A DNA stretch of 64,000 bases from Leptospira dzoumogneensis (GTDB lineage: Bacteria; Spirochaetota; Leptospiria; Leptospirales; Leptospiraceae), in contig NZ_RQHS01000019.1 in assembly GCF_004770895.1 (NCBI RefSeq), positions 186,001 through 250,000 on the forward strand, read 5' to 3'. The notes beneath the pieces were generated by a model. The model made no database searches and was not told the DNA's origin. It saw only the letters and a list, made by a program, of their open reading frames with translations. This document shows, one piece after another, positions 10,067 to 20,610 of this stretch (position 1 is the stretch's first letter; each line of letters opens with the position of its first letter). The translations under genes and the position numbers were made by a program.

Positions 10067-11356
10067 ATGCAGACGATTCGAATCGGATTAATTGGCGCAG
10101 GCACAGTCGGCTCAGGAGTTCTTAAAATTCTTTCGGAAGAATCCGCAAGATTCGAAAAAGAATACGGTATCTCCCTAAACATACATACAATTTGTACCCG
10201 AACTCCCTCTAAAATCGCCCCTATTTCGAAATTATTTTCTAAAGTAAAAATAACAGACGATTACAAACAAGTGGTGGGAAACCCCGAAATCGATACGATC
10301 ATCGAACTTGTGGGAGGCACAACAATCTCGGAAGAGATCGTATTAGCTGCCTTAAGATCCAAACAGACTGTAATCACAGCGAACAAGGCACTTCTTTCCG
10401 AAAAAGGAGAGATCATTTATAGAACTGCAGAAGAGAACCAGACCGAGATCGGATTCGAAGCTTCCGTAGGAGGTTCTATTCCGATCATCCGAGCCATACG
10501 GAATTGTTTGGCAGGAGATAAAATCCTCGGGCTTTATGGGATCTTAAACGGAACAACTAACTTCATTCTTTCCAAAATGGAAACGGAAGGTTTAGATTAT
10601 AAAGAAGCTCTAAAGCTCGCTCAAGAAAAGGGATTTGCAGAAGCCGATCCAAGCTTCGACGTAGAGGGAATTGATACAGCTCATAAGATCAGTATTCTAG
10701 GATCTTTAGCCTTCGGAGAAAAGATCCCTTTACAAAACATAGTGGTCGAGGGTATAACAAAGATTACGCGACTCGATATCGCATTCGCATCTGACCTCGG
10801 TTATAGGATCAAGTTACTCGGTCTTGTAAGAAAATTGGACGGCAAGGTAGAAGCCAGGGTCCAGCCCGTAATGATCCCAAAACATCATGCGTTCGCAAGT
10901 GTGATGAATGAGACAAATGCAGTGTATTACAAGACCGCATTTGCAGGCCCGGGTTTGATCGTTGGAAAAGGTGCAGGCGCATTACCAACGGCTTCTGCAG
11001 TTGTTTCGGATCTGATCTATTACAGCTCAAGACGGGGCAAAAATCTTCCGATGGAAAAGAACAGATTTCCGAAAGCCTCCATATCGGAAGCGAACCAAAC
11101 AGAAGCCAGATATTATCTTAGATTTAATACCTTGGACCAACCCGGGGTTTTAGCGGAAATTGCAAAAGATTTGGGAACAAACGGAGTATCTATTTCTTCT
11201 GTTCGCCAAAACGAATCTGAAAAGGAACCTGCAGAAGTAGTAGTGGTCACACATCCATGTGTGGAAGCTTCGATTTCTGCGTCTTTAGGAAGGATAGACG
11301 CTTCCGAAGTGGTATTAGAACCCTCGGTTGCGATCCGCTTGGAAGACAAATTGTAA
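10067..11356 (+). CDS. hom: Homoserine dehydrogenase
   Basis: Reduces aspartate semialdehyde to homoserine on the way to threonine and methionine. The 429-residue protein begins [17 protein letters not shown], a Rossmann nucleotide-binding loop, followed by the catalytic domain ([29 protein letters not shown]) and a C-terminal ACT domain (about 350-415, [15 protein letters not shown]) that commonly binds the feedback amino acid. The start at 10067 fits the family N-terminus; a frame open from 9887 would add 60 residues without similarity. It is followed after three bases by a small gene and then a STAS gene, probably cotranscribed. Confidence 0.94.
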   Translation: MQTIRIGLIGAGTVGSGVLKILSEESARFEKEYGISLNIHTICTRTPSKIAPISKLFSKVKITDDYKQVVGNPEIDTIIELVGGTTISEEIVLAALRSKQTVITANKALLSEKGEIIYRTAEENQTEIGFEASVGGSIPIIRAIRNCLAGDKILGLYGILNGTTNFILSKMETEGLDYKEALKLAQEKGFAEADPSFDVEGIDTAHKISILGSLAFGEKIPLQNIVVEGITKITRLDIAFASDLGYRIKLLGLVRKLDGKVEARVQPVMIPKHHAFASVMNETNAVYYKTAFAGPGLIVGKGAGALPTASAVVSDLIYYSSRRGKNLPMEKNRFPKASISEANQTEARYYLRFNTLDQPGVLAEIAKDLGTNGVSISSVRQNESEKEPAEVVVVTHPCVEASISASLGRIDASEVVLEPSVAIRLEDKL

Positions 11357-11359
11357 ATT

Positions 11360-11689
11360 ATGAGCGAATTTCCCTGCACATTATCCTTACACGAAGGATT
11401 CGGGGAGTCACATTTGGATTTATTTTTGGATATTGACGGAAATTCTCGTCTAATCACCTTCGGAACAGTCGCTTCTTATTGGGAATTGCTCCAAAGTGGA
11501 TCGAAAATAACTTTTCAAAGAAAGAATGATCACAGAAGGATCTATCTGGACTTAGAAGGCGAAATCGAAGAGAAAGGACGACTTAGGATACTTTACCGTG
11601 GATCCGCCAAAACGGATTCCAAACCGGAAGAAGTCTCCGGATGGACGGAATTGACAGCCGCCATCAAAGACGGAACAATGATGCTTTAA
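11360..11689 (+). CDS. Small conserved protein, possibly LigD-N/3'-phosphoesterase-like
   Basis: A 109-residue protein that is not firmly recognised. The middle, HDRR-like segment [13 protein letters not shown] followed by a short basic/polar strand, recalls a group of small proteins related to the N-terminal (3'-phosphoesterase) domain of LigD, but the histidine set expected of an active enzyme is not clear. It sits three bases after hom and 16 bases before the STAS gene. The resemblance is an inference from a short stretch. Confidence 0.5.
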   Translation: MSEFPCTLSLHEGFGESHLDLFLDIDGNSRLITFGTVASYWELLQSGSKITFQRKNDHRRIYLDLEGEIEEKGRLRILYRGSAKTDSKPEEVSGWTELTAAIKDGTMML

Positions 11690-11705
11690 CGCGGATCGGG
11701 ACAAA

Positions 11706-12077
11706 ATGGCAAAAACGGAATTCGAAGGCCTTTACATAGAAACTAAAAGAGACTCCGTCGGAGACAAAGAAGTTCTAGTCGTCATCATGAATGGAAAAGT
11801 GACGAATACGAACGCTTTCGAAATTTCCAGAAAGATCAATTTCGTTTTCGACGAAGGGATCTACGAGATCATCTTAGACCTTTCTTCTTTGGAATATATC
11901 AATAGTGTCGGGGTTGCGACTCTTCTTACATTGATCAAAACCGTAGACCAGCATAACGGAAAGATCGTGATAGGAGGATTGAATCACTTCTTAGAAAATG
12001 TGATCCGATTGATGGAATTACCTAAAAAAGTGGCGATCTATCATACTCTGGACGAGGCCAAAGCGGTCTTTAAATAA
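11706..12077 (+). CDS. STAS domain protein (anti-sigma factor antagonist type)
   Basis: A 123-residue single STAS domain of the SpoIIAA/RsbV kind. Such proteins bind anti-sigma factor kinases and are switched by phosphorylation of a conserved serine; here the phosphorylation-site helix reads [10 protein letters not shown] after the strand [11 protein letters not shown], so the serine is present. No anti-sigma kinase or sigma factor is in the window. It is the last gene of a probable three-gene unit with hom. Confidence 0.88.
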   Translation: MAKTEFEGLYIETKRDSVGDKEVLVVIMNGKVTNTNAFEISRKINFVFDEGIYEIILDLSSLEYINSVGVATLLTLIKTVDQHNGKIVIGGLNHFLENVIRLMELPKKVAIYHTLDEAKAVFK

Positions 12078-12131
12078 TCTTATAGTCCGTCCCAAATATA
12101 GGCTTTCGGTCAATACCAAGTCACGGGCTTG

Positions 12132-12160
12132 AAAGCCTTGGACCTTTGGGGACAGGCTTT
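12132..12160 (+). terminator. Possible terminator after the STAS gene
   Basis: AAAGCCT pairs with AGGCTTT across a 15-nt loop, followed by a weak U-rich stretch. A competing pairing with AGGCTTTC at 12100-12107 is also possible, so the structure is uncertain. Confidence 0.4.
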
Positions 12161-12846
12161 TATCTAATACTTTCTTGTTTAGAAAGAATATCCAAATATT
12201 CTAAAATACCTTTAGCAATGGTCTCCTTTGAAGCGGGACCGATTTCCTTTTTAGAACCTTCTTTTCCGTAAATAATCACACTTGTATCCAGATCTCCAAA
12301 ACCCTTGGAGTCTTTACCCACGTAATTTCCTACGATAAAGTCCAGGTTTTTCCTCTTAAGTTTGCCTAGAGCGTTTTGGTCGAGAAGGTCCGTTTCTGCG
12401 GAAAAACCGATCCTTAGTACATTCTTCAGATCTTGTGCCTGGACCTTTTCATGGACCGAAACAAGTATGTCCGGATTTTTGATCAGCTCCAGAACTAAGG
12501 TATCGCTGCCTTCTTCTTTTTTGATCTTGGATTCGTTCGCATTTTTAGGACGAAAGTCGGCAGGAGCAGCAGCCATAATAAGAATGGAAGAAGAAGTCAT
12601 TTCATTCAGAACCGCATCTTTCATTTCAAGAGTAGTTTCTACCTTTACAACTCTTGCACCTTTAGGTTCGGAATATTTCGGTTCGGTCAATCCGCGGATA
12701 TAAACGACTTCTTTCACCAAATGAACCGCTTCCTGAGCTAAACAATATCCCATTTTTCCGGAAGAAGCATTAGAAATAAAACGCACGGGATCGATCCACT
12801 CCCTAGTAGGCCCCGAACTTATTATAATTTTTGAATATTTAGCCAA
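12160..12846 (-). CDS. coaB: Phosphopantothenate--cysteine ligase (CoaB), stand-alone
   Basis: Joins cysteine to 4'-phosphopantothenate in coenzyme A synthesis. At 228 residues it matches only the second half of the usual CoaBC fusion. Marks: GPTREWIDPVRFISNASSGKMG at the start (nucleotide and dimer region), AAAPADFRP, LIKNPDIL, and the lysine-bearing KLKRKNLDFIVGN. It starts 11 bases after the stop of coaC and in a different frame, so the two domains are separate proteins made from one operon. Confidence 0.92.
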   Translation of the reverse strand: MAKYSKIIISSGPTREWIDPVRFISNASSGKMGYCLAQEAVHLVKEVVYIRGLTEPKYSEPKGARVVKVETTLEMKDAVLNEMTSSSILIMAAAPADFRPKNANESKIKKEEGSDTLVLELIKNPDILVSVHEKVQAQDLKNVLRIGFSAETDLLDQNALGKLKRKNLDFIVGNYVGKDSKGFGDLDTSVIIYGKEGSKKEIGPASKETIAKGILEYLDILSKQESIR

Positions 12847-12857
12847 GATCGAACATC

Positions 12858-13397
12858 TTATTTAGAAGTTTTCAGATACAATTCCAGGATCTTTTTTTGC
12901 ATGACGGGAACATCGGCAAGTTTGCCGTAACCTTCGTCACCGCAGACCACAACTCCTTCCTGAGGATCTAAGATGATCACTCCGTCTTCCTTCAAACGTG
13001 CCAAATTTCTTTGTGTGGCAGGATGAGTGAACATATTCGGATTCATAGCAGGAGCAACCAACACTGGACATTTCGCTGCAAGATAAGTAGAAGTTACAAG
13101 ATCGTCCGCAATTCCGTTCGCCATTTTTGCGATAATATTTGCGGTAGCAGGGACCACTGCAATTACCGCAGCACGATTTCTCGCGTCAATATGAGCCATT
13201 CCCTGCTCATATTCGTCCACCTGGACTTTTTTTCCTGTGAGGGCCTCGAATGTGATCGGACCTATAAACTTGGTGGCATTCTGGGTCATGATCACGGAAA
13301 CAGGATAACCTTCTTTGGTAAGATTACGCACCAATTCGCAGGCCCTAAAAGCTGCGATACTTCCGCTGACTGCGATCAGAATATCCTTTTTGTCCAT
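12858..13397 (-). CDS. coaC: Phosphopantothenoylcysteine decarboxylase (CoaC), stand-alone
   Basis: An FMN enzyme that decarboxylates 4'-phosphopantothenoylcysteine in coenzyme A synthesis. The 179-residue protein equals the first half of the CoaBC fusion. The catalytic histidine is in GMAHIDARN, the substrate-binding PAMNPNM motif is present, and the redox cysteine of the flap is in [10 protein letters not shown]. It precedes coaB in the same leftward unit, 37 bases after the CorC/HlyC-type gene. Confidence 0.92.
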   Translation of the reverse strand: MDKKDILIAVSGSIAAFRACELVRNLTKEGYPVSVIMTQNATKFIGPITFEALTGKKVQVDEYEQGMAHIDARNRAAVIAVVPATANIIAKMANGIADDLVTSTYLAAKCPVLVAPAMNPNMFTHPATQRNLARLKEDGVIILDPQEGVVVCGDEGYGKLADVPVMQKKILELYLKTSK

Positions 13398-13433
13398 AGT
13401 ACAGATCCAAAACCGATCGATTAGATTTACAAC

Positions 13434-14762
13434 TTAAATCGCAAAGGAAGAAGGAGCGGAAAGTCTAGTAAAACGAACTGTCATGATCTTATTCCCATCC
13501 ATTTTTTCCACAGTAAGCTTACCTTCGGGGATAGCAACTACGGTCCCTTCCTTAGGCATATCTTCTAACTTCTCTAAAATAAAACCTGCGATAGTTCGGA
13601 TATCATTCAGCTCTTCTTCTTCGATGCCTGTTAGGATCTCTTTCAGCTCGTCGAGTTCGGTCTCTCCATCTATATCGAATGCATCAGGAGAATGTGATGG
13701 AACAGCATCTATTTCATGATCGTCGGTCTCGTCTCTGATCTCACCGAAAACTTCTTCCACTATATCTTCCATGGTAAGTAGTCCGGAAACACCGCCGTAC
13801 TCGTCGATCACGATCGCCATATGTTGTTTTGCGACCCGTAATTTTTGAAGCACCTTCTCTATAGACATACCTTCCGGAACCACGATAGGAGGCTGCATGA
13901 TCGTGGTGACTTTTGCTTTTTTATTCCGTTTAGATTCGGAAAGCCAGGCAAGAAAAGCCTGAACGTGAATGATACCTACTATATTATCAGTGGTTCCTTC
14001 ATACACAGGATATCTGGAAAAATGATGTTCCGCAATGATAGAGAGAACTCCATCCATTTGACTGTCCGCAGGAATTCCTACAATACTCAAACGATGGGTC
14101 ATCACATCCTTAGCCAAATGTTCGGAGAACTGGAAAGTATTTTGGATGATCTGGAATTCTTCCTGGTCTATATTTCCCTGTTTATTCTGCTCTTGGATCA
14201 GTATCATCAATTCTTCCGGAGAATGTATGATACGATGAGAATCTTCCTTAAACCCTATCATTCTCAGAAGAAAGGAAGTCATTCCATTTAAGAAAAACGT
14301 AATAGGGAAAAACAGATAATAAAAGAAGAATATAGGAGCGCTTGTCACCAAGGCAAGAGTCTCCGTCTTTTGGATCGCAACCGTCTTTGGAAGAAGTTCT
14401 CCCAGAAGAATATGCAAAAATGTGATCAATGCAAACGAGATCGCAACTGCAACTCCATGAACCGTCAGATCGGAATCAGGATAACCTGCGTAATGGAAAA
14501 TAGGCTCGATCCAACTGGAGAGATAACCTTCGCCCACCCAGCCTAAAAGTAAGCTCGCAATCGTGATCCCCACCTGACAGACGGAAAGCATATCGTTTAA
14601 CATACTGGCCGCTTTTCTGGTAAGGGCGGCCATAGGTATTCCGTCTCGGATCATTTCTTCCAAACGAGAAGGCCGGATCGAGACCAAGGCAAATTCCGCA
14701 GACACGAAAAATCCGTTGGCGAATATAAGAAGAAGTATTACAAAAAATCCAATCACGTCCAT
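13434..14762 (-). CDS. Hemolysin-family CNNM/CorC protein (DUF21, two CBS, CorC-HlyC)
   Basis: A 442-residue membrane protein with an N-terminal DUF21/CNNM region of about four membrane spans (1-190), two CBS domains (about 200-330, containing [13 protein letters not shown] and [20 protein letters not shown]) and a C-terminal CorC_HlyC domain (about 355-435, [16 protein letters not shown]). Relatives are linked to magnesium or cobalt efflux; the old hemolysin label is not evidence of toxicity. The ATG at 14762 fits the family, though a TTG at 14771 is closer to a GGAAG site. It heads the unit with coaC and coaB. Confidence 0.88.
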   Translation of the reverse strand: MDVIGFFVILLLIFANGFFVSAEFALVSIRPSRLEEMIRDGIPMAALTRKAASMLNDMLSVCQVGITIASLLLGWVGEGYLSSWIEPIFHYAGYPDSDLTVHGVAVAISFALITFLHILLGELLPKTVAIQKTETLALVTSAPIFFFYYLFFPITFFLNGMTSFLLRMIGFKEDSHRIIHSPEELMILIQEQNKQGNIDQEEFQIIQNTFQFSEHLAKDVMTHRLSIVGIPADSQMDGVLSIIAEHHFSRYPVYEGTTDNIVGIIHVQAFLAWLSESKRNKKAKVTTIMQPPIVVPEGMSIEKVLQKLRVAKQHMAIVIDEYGGVSGLLTMEDIVEEVFGEIRDETDDHEIDAVPSHSPDAFDIDGETELDELKEILTGIEEEELNDIRTIAGFILEKLEDMPKEGTVVAIPEGKLTVEKMDGNKIMTVRFTRLSAPSSFAI

Positions 14763-14979
14763 TAACGACAAGATCTTCCGAATGTCAGATTTAGGCGGAT
14801 TGCTAGATCGAAAGAATAAAACAAGGTGGGAAAAATATGGCTTTGGTCCGGAAAAATCCGGCTTCTACTATCGGGGTCCATCTATCTGTGATACCATCCC
14901 TGAAAAACGGTGCATTGTCGAGTGTTTTGGAGACGAAAAAATGAAATTTTCCCCTTTTACCGAGCTAGGTTTAAGAGGG

Positions 14980-17628
14980 CTATTCTGCGTTTCGGACCAT
15001 TTTTAAGACTCTGGAATTCAGATTCGGGTCCCCATTTTCGTTTGCGAGTCTCTCTAATAAATTTATGTCGGATTCCGACTCAGGATTCCAGTATTTAACA
15101 AAGTAAAGGCGAGAAGTTCCTACGGATAACCAGAATCTTGCCCAGTCCAGGAAGTCCTCGGATTTATCTCCCCAGCCTGAACCGCTGAGTGAATCCTTTG
15201 TGAATGCGATCCTATCCGGCAAATTCCTAAAATCTAATCTACGTTTCGCCTTTCTGAAAGAAATAGAATCGGACCCGCAGGACCATTCATAATCCCGAAG
15301 ACCGTTAGGAGACTTAGAAGTCACCTTCATATTCCAAATAAGCAAAGCGGACTTTCCTTGGAGAAGTTTAGATCCATCATAATATTGTAATGGATAGGAC
15401 TGCCATCCCAAATGACCGTCCCCTTCCGGAAGATTTTTAGGGAAAAGACTTTCACAGGCAGGACCGAATACCTTTTTAGCGGAATCTGACTCGTCTCTTT
15501 TATCAAAACGAAGGAATAACTTAATTTCAGAATCAGGGAATTCTTTTCTCAGATATTCTGCCGCTTCCACTCCGGGAGAATTCAGATAGATCTGGATTTT
15601 ATCCTTCTTGGAAAAAGATTCCATCGTACTTCTAAAAGCAGACTGAGCAGTATAACTGGTAGGATTGTCAGTATTCAGTTCTCTCGCTTCCAGCTCGGAA
15701 GAATCTCCGTCTTTGTGGAAAAGAAATACTCTTTTATCTTTCACAAAAACTGCGATGAGTGGATGAGTTAACTTTTTGAAATTTGCATTTTTAAGAGGAT
15801 CCGATTCTTCTCTAATACGTGCGGACTCCTTGGTTCTCATTTCGGACCAAGCGGATTTCCAAGGCTCTCTACCCGGCGGATAAAATCCTTTATATCTGGA
15901 AATTCTATTATGAGTTTTAAGGATCGCAAGATCAGGAGGAGAATCCTCTTCCTGAAGTTCGGAATTTTCCTCATAGTGGATCATAAAAGAAAGCAGATCG
16001 TTCGTATAACCATGTCTGGTATAAAAATCAATGGCAGAATTTTCTAAACTTTTGCTTCCAAATGAGGGAGGTAGATAATTTTTGATCTCGAAAGTTTTAT
16101 CATCCGTATGACCGGACGCGGAAATTTTAAGAGCCTGGTCTAAGAAACTTTTTACTCCTCTTAAATTGGAAGATTCTTTATGAGAAAGGAATAATCCATT
16201 CAATCGGATCCATTCCTCCTTATAAGAAGGATCTTCTTTTAAGATACCGCCGGCCTTAGTGAACTCTATGATCGCTTTTCTAAGATTATTCGTTTTTAAC
16301 TGTAAAAATCCGTGAAGCAATGTGGCGGAATATTCTACTCTTCTCCATCCCTTACTTTGAGCAAGGAAACTCAGATCCATCGCAAGTTTGGCGGCAACCT
16401 CGGGTTCGTCTTCCGAAAGGATTTGGATAATTCTTAATTTAGTAAATAGATCATCTTCCGTAAGATTCTTAGGAGTGCTGACCGACTGTAAAGCGTCCAC
16501 TGCCTTGTGAGAATTTTTGGATTTCCAAACTGCAACTGACACTAGATCGCGAGCGCTGTTGATCGGAATAGGTTCGCCCAAGAAAGGATGTAGTATCTTA
16601 GTGGACCAATGTAAAAAATCCAAATTCAGATAATATTCAAGCGCTCTTGCAGGCTCACCTTGCAGATAAGCAAGAGTTCCTAACTTAAGATACAATGAAT
16701 TTTTATAAGTGGGAGCCATCTCCCCTTGTCTTTCTATAATATATTTTAAAACTTTTTCGGCAGAATTCGGATCTCCATCTACCAAATAGTAATAAGCCAA
16801 TTTTTCGTAAGAATGAGATAACATTCTTCCGCCTAAATTTTCAGAAACGATCCCGATTTTAGAAAATTGGATCGCGTCTCTGGCAAATCCCAGCTCTGAA
16901 AGATAATCGGCAATATTAGGAAGAAAATTGGATAAGAAAGGAATATGTTTTAGTTCCTTCTCTTCCGGATCGGTAACTCCGGGAAAAGGAGAAAGTATTC
17001 TTTGGAGATTCGTATATTCTCTATCATGGTTCGGATCTGAAAGTTTGAAATCCGCCATATAACTTCCGAGGCGAAGCATTCTACAAAGTGAATAATATTG
17101 TTTTTTAGGAGAACATTTGATCTTATCCGCAGGCTTCTTATGAAGAAGAACGTTACGCGTAGATTCTACCAATTCTTTTTGGTATGTATCTCCTGCAGGA
17201 GGATTCCAGGCTTTTAAGAAGTTTTCCCCATTCGTCTTTTTAGAAAAGTAGATATCTTGGAAATAGAGTAGAAGAGCTTCTGCGAAACCTAGATCTTTTT
17301 CTTTTCGGATGGAATTGATCAGGTTGGAGAATTTTCCGGAATCCTTATTAAGAAGTAAATATTCCCCAGCTAAAAGTGCAAACTCCGATTTTTGGACAGC
17401 ATTCAGACCTTCCGGAAATGAGTTAAAATCGGTTTCTTTAGTCAGTACGTTTTTGCCGTCCATCAAAAGATAAAAATTACCCGGAGAGCCTGTCCAACCG
17501 TAGTCATTACGGGTCTGAGCAGAGAGAGATGTACAAAAAGAACAGAACGAAATTAATAAAAATGGAATATACTTGAAAATTAGGCTAATTACGCCTACTT
17601 TACGAATATTTAAAATTGCATTTTGCAA
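14980..17628 (-). CDS. Exported TPR-repeat protein with degenerate CHAT-like C-terminus
   Basis: An 882-residue protein starting with a signal peptide (hydrophobic stretch 11-37, ending LSAQ). The middle (about 60-560) is helical and TPR-like, for example the segments around AYYYLVDGDPNSAEKVLKYI and LGTLAYLQGEPARALEYYLN. Residues 630-850 follow the strand pattern of a CHAT (caspase-like) domain, but the expected His-Gly is replaced in ALLIWNMKVT and the expected SACxTG is replaced by FTKDSLSGSG. It is therefore probably an inactive relative, which is inference. The start codon is a TTG without a clear ribosome site. It lies 27 bases after gpsA on the same strand. Confidence 0.62.
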   Translation of the reverse strand: MQNAILNIRKVGVISLIFKYIPFLLISFCSFCTSLSAQTRNDYGWTGSPGNFYLLMDGKNVLTKETDFNSFPEGLNAVQKSEFALLAGEYLLLNKDSGKFSNLINSIRKEKDLGFAEALLLYFQDIYFSKKTNGENFLKAWNPPAGDTYQKELVESTRNVLLHKKPADKIKCSPKKQYYSLCRMLRLGSYMADFKLSDPNHDREYTNLQRILSPFPGVTDPEEKELKHIPFLSNFLPNIADYLSELGFARDAIQFSKIGIVSENLGGRMLSHSYEKLAYYYLVDGDPNSAEKVLKYIIERQGEMAPTYKNSLYLKLGTLAYLQGEPARALEYYLNLDFLHWSTKILHPFLGEPIPINSARDLVSVAVWKSKNSHKAVDALQSVSTPKNLTEDDLFTKLRIIQILSEDEPEVAAKLAMDLSFLAQSKGWRRVEYSATLLHGFLQLKTNNLRKAIIEFTKAGGILKEDPSYKEEWIRLNGLFLSHKESSNLRGVKSFLDQALKISASGHTDDKTFEIKNYLPPSFGSKSLENSAIDFYTRHGYTNDLLSFMIHYEENSELQEEDSPPDLAILKTHNRISRYKGFYPPGREPWKSAWSEMRTKESARIREESDPLKNANFKKLTHPLIAVFVKDKRVFLFHKDGDSSELEARELNTDNPTSYTAQSAFRSTMESFSKKDKIQIYLNSPGVEAAEYLRKEFPDSEIKLFLRFDKRDESDSAKKVFGPACESLFPKNLPEGDGHLGWQSYPLQYYDGSKLLQGKSALLIWNMKVTSKSPNGLRDYEWSCGSDSISFRKAKRRLDFRNLPDRIAFTKDSLSGSGWGDKSEDFLDWARFWLSVGTSRLYFVKYWNPESESDINLLERLANENGDPNLNSRVLKMVRNAE

Positions 17629-17655
17629 GGGAATCGATCGCGATTTAAGAGCGGT

Positions 17656-18657
17656 TTATAGACCTTCTCTTTTTAAGTCCCGGCCCATTAAATCTCTAAC
17701 AACCTCCTTCGGATTCTTATGCTCGTAAAGCATTTTATACACCTCGGTGGTAATGGCCATTTCGATACCTAATTTCTGGGATAGTTCGAATCCACTTTTG
17801 GCAGTTTTTACCCCTTCTGCAACTTCTACCATGCCGCCTAAAATGGAATCCAGGCTTTCTCCTTTTCCCAATCTAAAACCTACGGTCCTGTTTCTGGAAG
17901 CATCTCCACAGCAAGTTAAGATCAAATCTCCCATTCCGGAAGGTCCTAAGAATGTAAGAGGGTCCGCACCCAATTTGACTCCTAGTCTGGAAATTTCGGT
18001 TAGTCCTCTGGTGATCAAAGCGGCTCTAGTATTCTGTCCGAATCCTAATCCGTCCGAAACTCCCGCAGCAATCGCGATCACATTCTTCAAGGAACCGCCG
18101 ACTTCTACTCCGACCACGTCCGGGGTCCAATAGGTCCTAAAATAAGTGAAACTGAATATTTCCTGTACCTTTCTTGCAGTAGCTTCATTCTTAGATGCGA
18201 TACTCACTATCGTGGGTACACGTTTAACCAACTCTTTTGCAAAACTAGGTCCGGAAAGATAAGATAATCTGCTGTGAAATTTACCGGGAAGTTCCGCTTC
18301 AAAAATTTCAGAAACTAGTCTAAGACTTCCGTTCTCTATTCCTTTACTTGCAGAAACGATCGGAGCCTTTTCAGGCAAAAAAGATTTAATCTCTTTTAAA
18401 ATATCCGTGATTGCGTGAGAAGGAGGAGCGGAAACGATCATATCCTTATCTCGGACCGCTTCTTCTAAACTTGTACTTCCTTTTAAATTTTTAGGAAGAT
18501 CTATGCCCGGTAAATATTTTTCATTCCGGTGGTTCTCGTTGATCTCTTTTATAAGGTTGGAGTTCCTTCCCCAAATGGTAACATCATAACCTTTGTCTGC
18601 CAGCAGCACACCTAAAGAAGAACCGAAACTTCCAGATCCGATAACGCCGATTTGCAT
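17656..18657 (-). CDS. gpsA: Glycerol-3-phosphate dehydrogenase [NAD(P)+]
   Basis: Reduces dihydroxyacetone phosphate to sn-glycerol-3-phosphate, the backbone for phospholipids. The 333-residue protein begins [16 protein letters not shown] with the Rossmann loop, and has the GPSFAKEL motif and the catalytic segment [14 protein letters not shown] followed by [10 protein letters not shown]. The ATG at 18657 has AAAGGG seven bases upstream; an in-frame TTG at 18675 would only add six residues that overlap the ribosome site. It is the first gene of the leftward pair with the exported TPR protein. Confidence 0.95.
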   Translation of the reverse strand: MQIGVIGSGSFGSSLGVLLADKGYDVTIWGRNSNLIKEINENHRNEKYLPGIDLPKNLKGSTSLEEAVRDKDMIVSAPPSHAITDILKEIKSFLPEKAPIVSASKGIENGSLRLVSEIFEAELPGKFHSRLSYLSGPSFAKELVKRVPTIVSIASKNEATARKVQEIFSFTYFRTYWTPDVVGVEVGGSLKNVIAIAAGVSDGLGFGQNTRAALITRGLTEISRLGVKLGADPLTFLGPSGMGDLILTCCGDASRNRTVGFRLGKGESLDSILGGMVEVAEGVKTAKSGFELSQKLGIEMAITTEVYKMLYEHKNPKEVVRDLMGRDLKREGL

Positions 18658-18823
18658 GAGATACCCTTTCCCCAACTAACCCTAAGGAGTGATGATCCTG
18701 ACCTGGAAAGCCTAAACGGCAAGAAAAAAAAGCGGGGAAAAAGGAAGGTCATTCCATTCTTATTTTGGTATAAAACAGAAATGAGTTTACCGAGCAAATC
18801 AGAAGGATTAATTTTGTTCTTCC

Positions 18824-19516
18824 ATGCTCGATTTGCGGAAACTTTCTGGATTCAATCTTTTAGATTTTCTCACGGGAAAAAATTCCTTTGAAGAAAAAGC
18901 CTTAAAGAGCAATTACAGGATCGCCGTTTTACTTCATTCTTTGAATAAGGTTCTGCAAAAAAAAGTGGTAGAGGGCACGGAAGATCTGGAGTCCCTAGTG
19001 ATGGATTCCGGTCGGGGCGTTTTATACCTTTCCGGACATTATTCCATCCAAGGACTGGCCTGGTCTAAAATTTTAAGAACGAATCATATCAGATACAAAC
19101 TCTCTTTACGACCTGTGAAGGTGGATGGAAACAGAGTGGTGTTTAGGATAGAAGCGTTCAGGCTCTATGATCATAACCCAAGGTCCATAGATCCAATACG
19201 GATCTTTTCCAAAGTTTTTAAATTCCATAGAAAATTAATATTAGAAGAGATAGTCGAAGAAATTCCGGAAATATTATCCCTTACGGAAGTGGGAAATGAG
19301 ATCAGAGTCGATCTGAATTATTTTTTAGCGGAAATTCCGGAAGTAGCCGGGGCGGTTTCAGTCCAAAAAGTAATCCCCGAAAAAGGAAATGTATTTTTAT
19401 TCGTGCGTTCCAATACGATTTTAAAACCGTTATTGGATTTTTTCGGTCCGGACTATCTTAGAATAGAACCGATTTCGGAGAACGAAGACAGTATGCTCAT
19501 GCTGTGGAGGGATTAG
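18824..19516 (+). CDS. Conserved protein of unknown function
   Basis: A 230-residue soluble protein not recognised by any motif. It has no signal peptide or membrane span, and alternates charged helices with strands, such as GRGVLYLSGHYSIQGLAW and the hydrophobic run GNVFLFVRSNTILKPLL. The start is uncertain because the nearest purine-rich site is 17 bases upstream. It is divergent from gpsA and lies 93 bases before the phosphoesterase gene, so it may be a separate unit. Confidence 0.55.
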   Translation: MLDLRKLSGFNLLDFLTGKNSFEEKALKSNYRIAVLLHSLNKVLQKKVVEGTEDLESLVMDSGRGVLYLSGHYSIQGLAWSKILRTNHIRYKLSLRPVKVDGNRVVFRIEAFRLYDHNPRSIDPIRIFSKVFKFHRKLILEEIVEEIPEILSLTEVGNEIRVDLNYFLAEIPEVAGAVSVQKVIPEKGNVFLFVRSNTILKPLLDFFGPDYLRIEPISENEDSMLMLWRD

Positions 19517-19609
19517 AAAGATTGGACATTATCACGGGTTTTTCAAGAATCAGTATAGAAAGGGTCAAACGGCTTTAAGTCGTTTAACATAAAATTAGGA
19601 TAAGTCCAA

Positions 19610-20608
19610 ATGAGGATCATTTACCTCACCGATATCCACGACGGACTCAGAGGATTGAAAGAAGTCCTTATAGGAACCGAATGCGACTTGTACCTATTCT
19701 CCGGCGACATCATCTACAAAGCCTTTTTTAACCCGGAACGTATCATCGAATTTGTAACACTCCAAGAAGACATGTATCGTATCATGGATGATATCAAAGA
19801 AGAGATCAATCCTTACGATTATGCAACAAGAGCTGTACGTTTTCCGGAAAAGTACCAGCCTAACGTGGTAGAAAAATCCCAGGATTACAGAAGATTATTC
19901 CACCAAGCTGCAAAAACGATGAAGGAAAAATACGAACTCATCGAGATCATCATCCAAAAATACGCGAAAGCACCTGTCTGGTTATTACCGGGAAATTACG
20001 ATATAGATCTTCAATATTCCGCGTTATACGAAAGAGATCTGCATAGAAAAACCTTCGATATGGGAGGATTAAAATTTGCAGGTTATGGTGGAGCTCCTGT
20101 GATCACTTCGGGTATCCCTGAAAAGTTAGCGGTAAAATTCCACGAGTATAATCGTAACGGAAAAAATTACAGCGAACCGGAAGACTTCTTCAAAGAAGAA
20201 AATCCGGACGTAGTTGTGATCCATAATCCTGCGTACGGATTTTTAGATAAGATCCCAAGTTTTGGAAATGTAGGTTCCCAAGGGATCAGAAGGTATTTAG
20301 ACGATTATTCTCCTGCCTTAGTTGTCTCGGGTCATGTTCATGAAGACCAAGGGATCATAAAAAAGGGAAAAACAGTGTTTTTGAATCCTTCTAATTTTGG
20401 ACCGGTTGATTCAGTCTTTGGATTTCAACCTGGAGGCTTCTTCTCCGAAATAGAAATAGAAAACAATCTTGTAAAAAATGTAAAACTGAATAGACTATCG
20501 GATCACTCAATTCGCCATCTTTTAGAAGTCGATTGTTCTGGAGACAAGTTAGAGCTTGTCCATGCAAGCAGCGACTCGGAAGTTCCGGCGGAAGATTTTA
20601 TCCGATAG
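19610..20608 (+). CDS. Metallophosphoesterase
   Basis: A 332-residue calcineurin-like phosphoesterase. The metal-binding motifs are in order: TDIHDG (Asp, His), SGDII (Asp), LPGNYDID (Asn) and SGHVHED (His). Family members split phosphodiesters or phosphomonoesters of nucleotides or nucleic acids; the substrate is unknown here. A long helical insert lies between the second and third motifs (about 45-120). It is followed after two bases by the nucleotidyltransferase-like gene, suggesting translational coupling and a shared process. Confidence 0.85.
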   Translation: MRIIYLTDIHDGLRGLKEVLIGTECDLYLFSGDIIYKAFFNPERIIEFVTLQEDMYRIMDDIKEEINPYDYATRAVRFPEKYQPNVVEKSQDYRRLFHQAAKTMKEKYELIEIIIQKYAKAPVWLLPGNYDIDLQYSALYERDLHRKTFDMGGLKFAGYGGAPVITSGIPEKLAVKFHEYNRNGKNYSEPEDFFKEENPDVVVIHNPAYGFLDKIPSFGNVGSQGIRRYLDDYSPALVVSGHVHEDQGIIKKGKTVFLNPSNFGPVDSVFGFQPGGFFSEIEIENNLVKNVKLNRLSDHSIRHLLEVDCSGDKLELVHASSDSEVPAEDFIR

Positions 20609-20610
20609 TT

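Noticed and set aside
12858..13424. Plus-strand frame opposite coaC
   Set aside because: Antisense shadow; coaC on the minus strand has all active-site motifs.
14716..15006. Plus-strand 96-residue frame between two leftward genes
   Set aside because: It overlaps both neighbouring genes in antisense and has no ribosome site or family features.
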